Shown: piece by piece, positions 30,401-42,400 of the stretch
Position numbering within the stretch: position 1 is the stretch's first letter
Layout: the number at the start of each line of letters is the position of its first letter
NCBI RefSeq assembly: GCF_040655075.1
Contig: NZ_JBFAJC010000033.1
Location: 1-64,000, forward strand
Direction of reading: 5' to 3'
DNA from: Actinoallomurus sp040655075
GTDB taxonomy: Bacteria; Actinomycetota; Actinomycetes; Streptosporangiales; Streptosporangiaceae
Length of the DNA stretch: 64,000 bases
Notes under the pieces: model-generated
Databases searched by the model: none
Told to the model about the DNA's origin: nothing
What the model saw: only the letters and a program-made list of their open reading frames with translations
Made by a program: the position numbers and the translations under genes

Positions 30401-33400
30401 TCGCGGAGCGGTCGAGGTGCGGCCGGGTCGGACGGTCGATGCGCCGGATCTCGATTTGGAGCGGCCGGACACTCGGCACTGGGGTCTGAGAGATTTCGCC
30501 GTCGAGTTGCTGCACGAGTCGTTCCATTACATGGGACTGCTGGATGAGAACCGGGATGGGCTGTCGCTGTTCCGGCGGCTGGCGCGGTCGTTGGCGGTCA
30601 AGCATGACGGGATCATGGCGGGGGGCGTCTTCGATCCGTCCCAGCCGATGCCGGCACGGTATCTCCGCGAGATCGAGGCCACCGTCGACGCCACGGCGGT
30701 TCTGCGCGACCACCCGCTGAACGCGCCGGGGCTGCGCGGCCTCGCCGTCGTCATGCCGTCGGCTGCGGACAGCCTCGCGGAGGCGGTGGCGTTCGCGTCG
30801 ATGTACGAGGTGGCGACCCCACGGGACGAGCGTCTGCGTTATTCAGCCCCGCCCGCCCCTCACCGGCTCGCGCCGGCGGGCCGCGATCCGGTGGATCAGG
30901 TGGTGCGGCTGGGCCTGGACTCCGTCGGCTCGTACGAGTGGTGGGGCAACTCCGGTCCGGATCCGAACGATGGGTTCCGCATCGCGGAGACGGGCCCCTA
31001 CGGCGCGCGTAATGATTTCGCGCGCTGGATTCGGGGCAACGGGCATGCGCCGTCGTCGTCCGGCTCGATGAACTGCTGGCAGGTGCACCTCCTGCTCGCT
31101 TATCGGGCCGGTGTGGTGCGCCGGCGGTGGCTGGTCCATGTGCACGATGCGGCGACGGCCGCGGCCGTCCGGGCGTACGACCTGGCCAGGGTCGAGGGGC
31201 TGGATGAGGACGGTGCGATCGAGGGCGCGTTCGACGTCTTCACGTTCACGCTCATGCAGCTTGTGGGCTCGGGTGCGACGACCGAGCACACCGTTTCTGC
31301 GGATCTGAGCGTCGAGCCGCCGATCCCACGCGGTCACTGGGTGTCGCTCAATGACAACCACCACGTGGCGCTGGCGACGGGTGCGCGTGATGCGTACGGT
31401 CGCCAGCAGGTGCTGAGCCACTCCCAGTTCCTGGCGGCGAACCACGATGCGTACGCCAACACCGAGGCGCCGGGCGTGTTGCAGCTGACCACGATCGAGG
31501 AGTTGCTGGAGGAGTTCGGCCCGGACGTCACGGTCGTTTCCCGGGCGCCCGCCTGGGCTCCCGCCGAGGCGACGGGTACGCATTCGGCGCCGAGCGCGCC
31601 GCAGGATCTGCGGCCGGCGTCGAACGTCCCAGCAGAGGACATCTACGCGTTCAATCCGAACGAGGTGCGGAGCTGGAATCACCGTGTGCTGCAGGCGGGG
31701 GAGGGATCGGTCGGCTTCTACAACTGGGTGCCGAATGTGTGGAATTTCGTCCACGGGCGCGGCCTGCTGCTTTCCGGGGTCATTAATGACGGCAGGACCA
31801 ATGACTTCGTCCGGTGGCTCCGCGGGCAGGATTCCACGCCGTCCATGCGGAGCCGGATGAACTGCTGGCAGGTATTCCTCTTCACGGCGCACTGGTCCGG
31901 TGCGGTCGATCGGGGCTGGCTGGACGGGATCCACCGCGAGGCGATCGAGGCGGGGAACGACGCCTACCGCGCCGATCAGGATGAGCAGCGCGGCTACAAG
32001 GCGTTTTTCAAGAGTCTCGCGCGCTCGATGACCTCCGGCGAACCGCGGCGTCATAATGCCGATCCACGAACCGGGCTGACGACACCGGATCTGCGCGCCG
32101 GGCATCTGGTGTTGATCAACCTGGACGAGCACATGGTGATGGCGCTCGGAACGCGTGACGCCCAGGGGCGCCAGGAGGTGCTGAGCCACTGGGACTTCCC
32201 GGAGGCGGCACCGGGGCGGCCGTACGGTGCGCCCGGCCCTAAACCAGGGTTCCTGCAGAGGACCACACTGGAGGAGGTGCTCGTCGGCTTCTCCGGCACG
32301 CCTTCCGTCGTGTCCGCGGCGCCGGCGTGGTGGTCGGGACCGAGTCCTGCCGCGCTTCCCGAAGCCAAAGCGGAACCGATCATGGAGCCCGCGAAGGGGG
32401 TCATCCGGCCGGCGAGCGCGGACTGGTTGGATCGGCGGTTCTCAGCGCCTGTGGTGAAGGTCGTAACGGAGCGTTATGACCCGAACGTCGACTTCTTGAG
32501 CGGGAATCGGTCTCCGTACGCGTCGGCGTGGGAGGCGCAGGTCCGGATCAATGTTCAGCGGATCCAGGCGGCGAACGGTGTGTGGCTGCGGAATCACGTC
32601 GTTGTTCTGCCGGTGAGGCCGATGTTCGGCGTGACCGACTCTGAGGTCGCAGAAGTGCAGCGCAAGCTGAACCGGCTGCTGGATCAGTACGCGAACCGCG
32701 GATATGAGCTGCCGGTGTCGAAGGACCAGTTCTTCATGGCGTTGAAGCTGGTCATCGACCCGGACCATGGGGAAGCGGTTGAGATACGGCCGGGCCGGAC
32801 AGTTGATGCGCCGGACCTCGATCTGGAGCGGCCGGACGCCCGTCACTGGGGTCTCCACGACTTCGCCGTCGCGTTGCTGCACGAGTTGTTCCACTACATG
32901 GGCCTGCTGGATGAGAACCGGGACGTCCTGTCACTGTTCCGGCGGCTGGCGCGGTCGTCGGCGGTCAAGATCGACGGGATCATGTCGGGCGGCGTCTTCG
33001 ATCCGTCCCAGCCGATGCCGCCGCGGTACCTGCGGCGTATCGAGGCCAATGTCGACGCGACCGCCGTTCTGCGCGACCATCCGCTGGGCGCGCCTGAGCT
33101 GCGCGGTCTCGCCGTCGCCACGCCGTCGGCTGCGGACGGCGTCGCGGAGGCGGTGGCGTCCGCGTCGGTGTACGAGGTGGCGACCCCGCGGGACGAGCGT
33201 CCGAACTATTCCGCCCCGCCGGCCCCGCCGCAGCTCACGGTCGCCCCCGCGGCGCCGATCCCGGAGATCGTCATCGAGGGCCCGCAGGACGAGGGCGACG
33301 AGGACGGCGAGGAGAGCGGCGCGCCGGCCGTTCAGATCGTCGGCGAAACCGCGGGCCGGACACAGGTGGGCCCCTTCGACGAACTGGCGGCGCTGTATCC

Positions 33401-36400
33401 GTCCGCGGCCGTGTCCACGGAGCCGCGGCTTCCGCTCCGCTTCTCCGATGTCGTGGCAGCGGATGACGTATGGAAGTACTTCATCGACGCGCGGCATCAC
33501 GCCGCGGCACGCGCCACGCTCCCGTCGGACCCCGGCCGTTACTACGACAATGACCGGTCGCCCGGCTTCCGGGCGGCGATGCTTCGCACGTTCAACGAGG
33601 TCTTCAACCAAGACCCGCTTCACCTCGGCTGGAACGCCTACGAACTCCGGCACGACCTGGTCACGGGCGGCCTCACGGGGGACTTCGCGCGTAACGGCGT
33701 CGGCACCAGTATGGGGCGCTTCCCCCTGAGAGCCGTCCGGCCCGCACCGGACATGTTCGACGAGGTCATCGGCGGCCGGCCGCTCATGTCCTCCTACGAT
33801 CAGGCCCGTACGGCGATCGACGCCGACGAGCCCGCTCCGCTGACCGTCTATCAGGGCCACGTTTCCGGCAACGCGTACGTGTACACGCTTTATGACGCCG
33901 CCGAAACACCGGCCCTGGTCGATGAGGTCTTCGAGAACCTCCGCGCCGATGTGTCCGTGGCGACCACGGACCTCGATCGGCTGATCGCGATCGGCCGGGC
34001 GATTCGTACCCTGCATGTCCTCCACCCCTACGTGGACGGAAACCTCCGGCTCGACGTCTATGTGCTGTTGCCGCATCTGCTCCTGCAGAACGGCTTCCGC
34101 CCCGTGCTCAGCGACGAGCTCCACAGGATTTTCAACGGCGGCTACTCCCTCCACCAGATCGCCGCCGTCCTGCTGCACGGACAACCCCAGGGCGCCCCGG
34201 AAATACGTCGGGTGCTCGACGACCCGGACGATGTGCCGGTGCATGCGGACGCTCTCGCGCCGCCGGACGTAGAGACCGAGGCGCCCCGCCCCGCGATCGT
34301 CGAGCTGCCGGTCCGGCCGGCGGAGGGTGAGACGTTCGGCCGGGCGCTGGCGCGGGCCCTCGACGACAACGCGTCGCTCCTGCCGGAGCGGGAGGGCTCC
34401 GAGGCGAAGGGCGCCACTCCGCTCGACCGGTTCTTCGAGGGCCTGACGGAGGAGGACCTGCCGGAGTCCGCGGAGGACGCGCAGGTGTCCCTCGACGTCC
34501 TCAAGCGGGCGGGCATCCGGCTGGAGCGCGGTCAGGAGACGCAGGCGACGCTTCAGGGCGGGATCGCCATCGAGTCGCTGGAGCTCAGCCGCGTACAGCG
34601 GTTCCGGCTGGCGACGGAGCTCGAGTCGGCGAAGACCCCGGAGACGCAGGCGGAACTGGCCACGGTGCTGAACGCCGCCGCCCGGCGCCTGGGAATACAG
34701 GTCGCCTTCGGTACGGCGCGAGACGACGAAGACCTGATCACGCCGGGCGCGGATTCGAGTGCGCCGCGGTACGGGTCGGGTGGCGATCTGGATGACGCGG
34801 CGATCCTGGAGGAGGTGGGGCTGGAGCGGAACGATGTCGGTGAGCTGGTCGGTCGGGTGAACCGGGCGCTGCCGGCGGGCGGGCGGGTCGACGCGGCGAC
34901 GGTGGTGGAGGCGTACCGGGGGCTGACGCAGGAGCAGCGGCGGGCGGTGTGGGAGGCCAATGGGCCGGCCAGGCTGCGCATTCTCGGTATCCAGGTGCCG
35001 CGTGTGCGCGGTGGGGCGTCCGGTGAGGACGCACTCGCGTACGAAACCGAGGCTCCGGGTGCCGATGTCGACCGTCCGCTGGCGCGGATCCTCGAGATCG
35101 CGCGGGATGAGTTCCTCCTGACGAACGTCGAGGACGAGGCGGATCTGGAGCCGTTGCTGGCCGGCCTGTTCGGTGCGGATCACGACTGGACCGTCGAGGA
35201 TCTGGTGGCCCTGGCCGGACGGACGATGGCCGGCGGGCGGGACGAGATCGGCGTCGGCGATCTGTTCCGGCAGTGGGAGGCGGAGGGGTTCGTCGAGGAG
35301 CTGGGGGATCGTCTCGGCGTCATTCCCGATGCTCTGCGGCGTCAGCTTCCCGGCCTGGTCGCGTTGTTCCGTGAGGAGTGGCCGACCGCCGCCGAGCGGC
35401 TGGACGGGCCCGTCACGCTGAACGACCTGCTGCCGTTGGTGCGGGCGACGCTCGACCCGGCGGCCGATGCGGTGACCGCCGACCAGGTGATGGATCTGAT
35501 GGGCGCGGCGGAGGCGGTCGAGCGGGGCGGGCATCCGCTGACGGTGGCGGCGCTGGAGTCCGTGACCCGCGATCCCGTGCCGGTGCCGCCCTGGTACGCG
35601 GCGCACGGCGGGCTCGGTGACGGGCACGTGTCATCGATGACGGACGTGGTCGCCAGGTCGGTGCCAGGGGGTAAGGCCGCCGGGGCGGTCGACGAGTGGA
35701 TCGGCGCGGTGACCGCCGGGCTGGACTCGCCGGTCGCCGCCTCGGTGCGCAAGGAGATCCTCGCGCTGCTGGCCGACAGCGATCCCAAGACCTGGGAGAA
35801 GCTGCTTCGCCACGGCAAGCTAATCGTCGTCAAGGGCGTACGGGTCAAGCTCACGTTCTTCGCCAAGGAACTGGCCTATGAGCCGCCGGCCGACGTGGCC
35901 GTCGACCCGGGCCACCAGGAGTACTTCAGCAGGTACGTCGACACGTCGTCCTCTGAGGGCACCTCGCGTCATGTGCGGTCCGCTAGGAACGGCAGCATCG
36001 AGCCGATCTTCTTCCTGGCGGTGCAGGGCGGCACGCAGGCCGCATTGTCGCACGCGGGGCCGACGGGGAAGATCACGATGGAGCGCGGGTACTCCGCCGG
36101 GAACAGCATCGCCTTGGAAGTGCAGTCCGGGAACCGGGTCATCGCCAATGCCGTGCACATCTACTCGGCCCGGATCCGGATCCGGGCCACCGTGAACCGC
36201 GAGTTCCGGCCGAGTGTGGCACTGCCCGGTACGGCACGGCTGGCCTACCCGAAGGTGTACTCCTCGGCGGCGGAGGCGTCGGCCATGACGGAGGCCGTCG
36301 AAGATGGCGGGCATCCCGTCGTGCGAGTGGCGGATCCGGAGGTCCTGCACGGGCTGGACTACGCGGTCAACGCGGCGCTGCCCGAGGAACTGCTGACCGG

Positions 36401-39400
36401 GCTGACCACGACCCTGGAGAACGAGTTCGGCCTTTCGGCCGAGGACGCCGACGTGATCGTCCAGGACGCGGCCGAAGAGTACTTCGACGAGAACATGATC
36501 AAGGGCCGCAGTCAGTGGTGGCTGACCGACAGCTGGGTGTCGGGGGTCCTCACCAAGAAGGTGCAGTGGGTCTTCGGTAAGAAGGTGACGGACGAACTCG
36601 CCGGGAAGGCCGCGAGCGACTTCGCCGGGAAGGTGACGGGCGAACTCGCCAAGAGGGTGCCCCGCCTTTCGGAGTTCCAGGGGCATCTGGAGATCAGCGG
36701 GCAGCCGCAGACGGTGCGTTATGTCACGACCACCGATGAGCCGGTGTTGCTCCGTAACGACATCGCGGACACGGCGGTCATCCGGGATGGCGAGACACAC
36801 GACAGCGGCGCGAGCGTCACCCCGGGGGTCGCGCTGGGAGTCGAGCTCGGCGAGCACCTGACCACCCCGACCGTCGACGTGCCGAAGGTGGGGTCCTCTC
36901 GTGGCCACGGGTACACCGTCAGCACCGAGGGCCAGGCCAAGGTCGCGATCATGCGGAAGGTCCACCTGGTCCGTTACCGGACCGAGTACCGGTTCACGGT
37001 CACCATCAAGTCCAACATGGGTGACGCCACCTTCACCGTGCCGGTGGTGGGCGAGTTGGGCATGGGCCGCGGGCACGCCAAGGAGTTCGAGCGCCGGGCT
37101 CTCGGCGGACGACTCACCGGCTCCGGGCTGGTGACGGCCGAGGAGTTCGAGGCGCCCGCCGTACGGTCGGCGGTGGCGCCGGAGCTGCCGGCCGGGCCCC
37201 GGACCGGGTTCATATCGCGGCTGATGTCCAGGTTCGCCGGCAGCACGGCCCCGCCCGAGCCGTTCGGCGAGCACGGTGTACGGACCGTCGAGGACCTGCG
37301 CCGGCTGGCCGACCAGCGGCCTGTCGAGATCGCGATACCCGGTGAGCTGCACGACACCCTGGTACCCGAGCTGACGTCGGAGGCGTGGCGGGGCCTGTTC
37401 GAGCACGACAACGTCACCTCGGTGCTGATGGACGCCGACCGGTCGACTCTTGTTTCGCGCGTCGAGGGGGCGGCCACGGCGCCGTGGCGGTACGTGCTGG
37501 ACGACCAGGCCCGGATCACCGGTGCTCTCTTCATGCACGAGCAGCCGGGCGGTGAACGGGAGCCGCGGGGATGGGTGCCCAACCCCGCGGCGACGTCGCC
37601 GCTCGCGGTGGTGCAGACCCGATCCTGGCACGAACCCCTGGAACAGCCGCTGCGTACGGCCGGCATGGGGTCCATCGCCCGCTTCTTGAAGGACGGTGGG
37701 ATACCGCAGGTCCAGGTCACCGAGGCGTTGGGGCGGCGACTGGAGAAATCCGCCGAATCCAGCGCGAAGGATCCGGTGATCCGGGCCGTGCGGATGATGA
37801 TGGCGACGCGGATCCCGGTGATAGCCGCTGATGGCAGCCGCCTTGGAGAGGGAGAAGGCGGTGCCCGGGAGCCGTTGTGGCCGGAGAAGCGGTTCGTCGT
37901 CGATGAGTGGGGCAGGGTTCGCGCGGGTCTGCGGACCTGGCATCACGTGGTCCACCCTCGCGAGCCGCTCGCGCTGGCCGCCCGGAAGGGACTGGGCAGG
38001 GGCGTCGTGCGGGAGACGCCCGGCCTGGAGAAGGTGTACCGGGAGACGATGAAGGCCCTGGAGCACCAGATGCACCAGGTCAGGCTCTCGGCGGACGAAC
38101 GCCAGCACGTGGCTCGCACGCTGGCCATGAAGTTCGCCGTTCCGGGTCTGCGGGGCGGCGCGTACTCGGGTCTGATCGATGTCGGTGTGAGCCACGAGGT
38201 GCAGGCCGGCGGCTACATCTTCACCGTCATGCTGGACGGGGAGTTGCGTGCCCTGCGCGGGGAACCGGTGGCCGACAGCGATGTCACCGTGGACTCCCAG
38301 CGCAAGGGCGTCGCGTCGCTGGATGTCGCGGAGGAGAAAGGGCTGTCCGTCGGCGGCGGCTTCAACATCCGGTTCCGGCTCAAGCTTTGGAAGCTGTTCA
38401 GTGTCGACCTGGACGTTCTCAGCTTCTTCGCCAAGCGCGGCTGGGCGCACAAGATCGTCGACAGCACTGGCGTCAAGGAGTACCGCCGCGACAAGGTCTC
38501 CGGCCCCGTCACCTGTTTCGAGTACGACGCCGCGTACGCGTCGGCCGTCACCACCCGCCGGCCGTCCGAAGGCGTCGTCGCGAACCAGACCCGCCACTAC
38601 GCCGGCGACGAGTACCGGACGGTGGTGATCGTCCCCGACAAGTATTTGCCGGACAAGCCGGTTCCCGCCGACGAGATTCTCGCCTTCGGCGAGGCCACCG
38701 TGGCGAGAGGCCGGCTGGACGATGACGGCCTCAAGCGGCTGGCCGGTCGGCCCGACGGGCAGATGGGCACCGAGTTCGATCTGAACAAGCAGGGCCTGTC
38801 CGGTATCTCGGTCAGTCTGTCCGGCCTCGATGAGATAGCGACGAACCTGGCGCAGATGGTGGCAGGGCACAACAAGACGTCCTGGGTCGGGACGAAGGCC
38901 GATCCCTTCCAGCAGGTGCTCGCCAAGATCGTGCCGTCCGGCAGCCGGTACGGCGTGGCGCAGCGGATCCTGCGCACCGGCACGCAGACGTTCCTGGAGG
39001 CCAAAACCCGGGCCCAGCTGAGTAAGCGCGGCCTGGCGATTCCGCTGCCACCGACCAAGGACGGCTGGAAGCAGGAACTGCGGATCCGGATCCGTACCTT
39101 CAATGTCCGCTACGAGCAGACCGTCGACGGCGCCACCCTGGAGCAGTACACCGAGACGGACCCGCGGGTCGCCGAGGAGTACAGCACAGAGAACTCTTTC
39201 GAGGCCGGCGCCGGGCCCGGTGGGGTCTTCCGCCTGGGGATTCCCAAGGAGGAACACGCGGAAGGCGACCGGACGACCAGCCAGAAGACGAGCAACCAGC
39301 TATCGGCCGGCGTCAGCGGCAGCGGCGAGATGTCCCGGGGCACGCACCAGAGCGATCAAGGCGGTGCCCTGGATCTGAACCTGGGCACGTATTCAGGGCA

Positions 39401-42400
39401 CAGCGAGCAGTTCCGCGCCGAGCCGGTGTACACGCTGGAGTACCACCGCTGGCGCGAAGGACGCCGTAAGGGCTGGCGCCGGGCCGCGCACTGGGGCTCT
39501 CACCCACGGGTCTCCTACCGCTCCATCCGGCACGTGAAGATCTCCGGAGGGTTCGAGTTCCTCGTCCCCTCTGTGCGCGCGGTCGACCATGGCCTTTCCG
39601 TCCGTGACGATGTCCCGGTCAAGCAGGACGAGCGCCGGCATGTTCACCCGGACCTCGCCCTCGCGGCCGCGTATGTGGAGAAGGTCAACGCCGAAGACCT
39701 CGTCGACGTCATCGAGGACCTCCTCGGCGGCGGCCTGGAGCCGGAGATGCTGCGCGCGGTGGAGGCGGTCTACTCCGAGGACGCCATTCGCGCCCAGTTC
39801 CTCACCGCGCGCAGGGCCGCGATCCACCAGATCTTCAAGAGCCCGGCGCAGTTCTGGCGGGAACGCAGCCTCTGGGAGTACCTCAAGATCCCCGCGCAGC
39901 TGGAAGGCACGCTGCACACCGGCATCCGGGTGACATTCGAGGAGCAGACACTCGGCTACGAGAGGCCCCGGCCCGACGTCAGGGTGACCACGGGTGGGCA
40001 GGGCTTCGTACAGAAGGGCAAGGGCCGCAGCCGCGGCCGCGCCTACCAGGGGAGCGTTTTCTCCCACGGGCGGTGGGCCACCGCCCCCAAGGGCTTCCGG
40101 CCGGCCGGTGGCGGGAGCATTGCGTACAAGCACGGCCACAAGACAACGATCGGCGCGAACAAGGTCGCACGCGATATCCGCCGTGCCACCGCCAAGAACA
40201 CCTCGCAGGAGTTCACTCACAAGGGCACCTTCCGCGTGGAGGTCTACCACCACTACTCCTCGAACGAGCTCTTCCGCCGGGCCGGGCAGCTCATCGGGCT
40301 CGCACCGAACCTCGTGGAGGTCTTCACCCGCGGGGAAAGCCGGCACCTGTGGCAGCGCCTGTTCCCGCCGACCCGACCATCGGCCGCGACAACGCGGATC
40401 CCCGCCCGGGCGGCGGTCCTCGTGCCCACTCATCTGACCACCACCGCCCCATCGGCCGTTGCGAGTGCTCCGGCCGGGCCGGTACGAGCGGCCATCACGC
40501 GCACACCGCCCCAGCCCGTCTCCGCGCTGGCCGAAGCGCTCGCCAAGCACGTACAGGCGCTGTCGATGCCCAGAGCCGACCAGCTACCGCAGTGGGCTCC
40601 GGCCGCCGCGATCCCCTGGCGCCGGATCGACCACGAGACGGTGGCCAAGGGCATCCCGCCGATCGTCGATGACTTCGCGCCGACCCGGCAGGACGGCCTC
40701 ACCGTGGCCCTCGACCTGTCCGAGGAGAACCTCAAGGCCAACATCGACCTGCTCCTGCACGCCGCCTACCACCTGCCACTGCTGAACGGCGAACAGCTGA
40801 CCGTTCAGCTGGTGCCCACCCGGGGACGCTGGGTGCACCGCGGCGAGTACACCGCGCTCAACTTCCCCGAGGAGGCCGAAGAGCCGGAACGCGAGACCGA
40901 GGTGAGCGGCGGCTGGACCCGCAGTCTCGAGTTCGACCTCGGCCACAAGGTCGGCGAGCCGGTGCAGAAAGGCGCGGAACAGCCCTTGAGCGACCCCGGG
41001 GTGTCGCGCGACCGGGGCCGCGAGACCGTTCGTGTCCAGAAGAACTCCACCGGCGACTACGTCGAGTCCAACCGGCAATACGACGGCGACTTCGACTACT
41101 ACCTCTTCGAGGCCGAGTACCACATCACGGGCCCGCACGGTCACCACGTCGTCGTCCCCGTCCAGGACGGCTTCTTCGGCATGCTCCCGGCCACCGAGGT
41201 ATGGCGACTGATCGACGACGGGGCCCTGGACATCGAGCCGCCTCCCCTGGGCGAGGACCGGCTTCCCGCCGAGTGGGCGCAGGAAGGCACCCTCCCGCCC
41301 GAGGCCACCGCGCACATTCTCCAGCAGGCCGGCGGGGCGAGCGCGCTACGCGACCGGACGCTGCGGCTCTGGACCAAGGCCGAGCACCTGACGTCGGCTA
41401 CCACCGCGGCGCGGCGGCTGACCACCCAGACCGGCGTTCCGGTCGAGCTGCTCATCCACGAGGACGACGGCTCGATCAGCCGGTACCCCGTCACGAGCAC
41501 CGCCGAAGCGCCGCCCCTGACGGAGCCCGCGGAGACGGAGTCTGCGGGGCTGGAGCCGCCTGCGGAGACGGAGCCGCCCGCGCGGGCGAAGCGGGTCCGG
41601 TGGGCCGACGGTGAAGGCGGCGTACTCGCCGAGACCGCCGATCCGGAACCGGCCGGCAGGCGTGCCCAAATCAGCGCCGACACAGGCACCGTGGCCGCAC
41701 AGGACCGCGATGACCTGCGGATCCTGCCCGCCCTGGCCAATGAGCCACGGCGGACCGGGAGGGACGGGGACCTCTCCGACGCGGATACGTCGGCGGCGGT
41801 GTTGAACCGGAGTGAGCTGGACGACCTGTGGAGCGGCGCGCGCCGGGTGCTGCGGGACGCCGGTGTGCCGGACGACGGGGATCGGGCCGCGACGCTGCGA
41901 GCGCGACTGCCTGAGCGGTACGCGGCGCTGGCCCCATGGCAACGAGTGAACGGGATGCGCGCCGCGGGCGAGGTGATCGCACAGATCGACCTCACCGAAG
42001 CGAGCTGGGGCCTGGACGGCGCGGGATCCGGCGCGACGGCCGAGCATCCTTTCCTCGCCGGGCCGAACGAGGCAGACCATCGTGATACCGAGACTCCGGG
42101 TGCCGATGCCGACCGTCCGCTGGCGCGGATCCTCGAGATCGCGCGGGATGAGTTCCTCCTGACGAACGTCGAGCATGAGGCGGACCTGGAGCCGTTGCTG
42201 GCCGGCCTGTTCGGTGCGGATCACGATTGGACGGTTCGGGATCTGGTGGCCCTGGCCGGGCGGACGATGGCCGGCGGGCGGGGCGAGATCGGCGCCGGCG
42301 ACCTGTTCCGGCAGTGGGGGGCCGAGGGGCTCGTCGAGGAACTGGGGAGCCGCCTCGGCGTCATTCCCGATGCCCTGAGGCGCCATCTCCCCGGCCTGGT

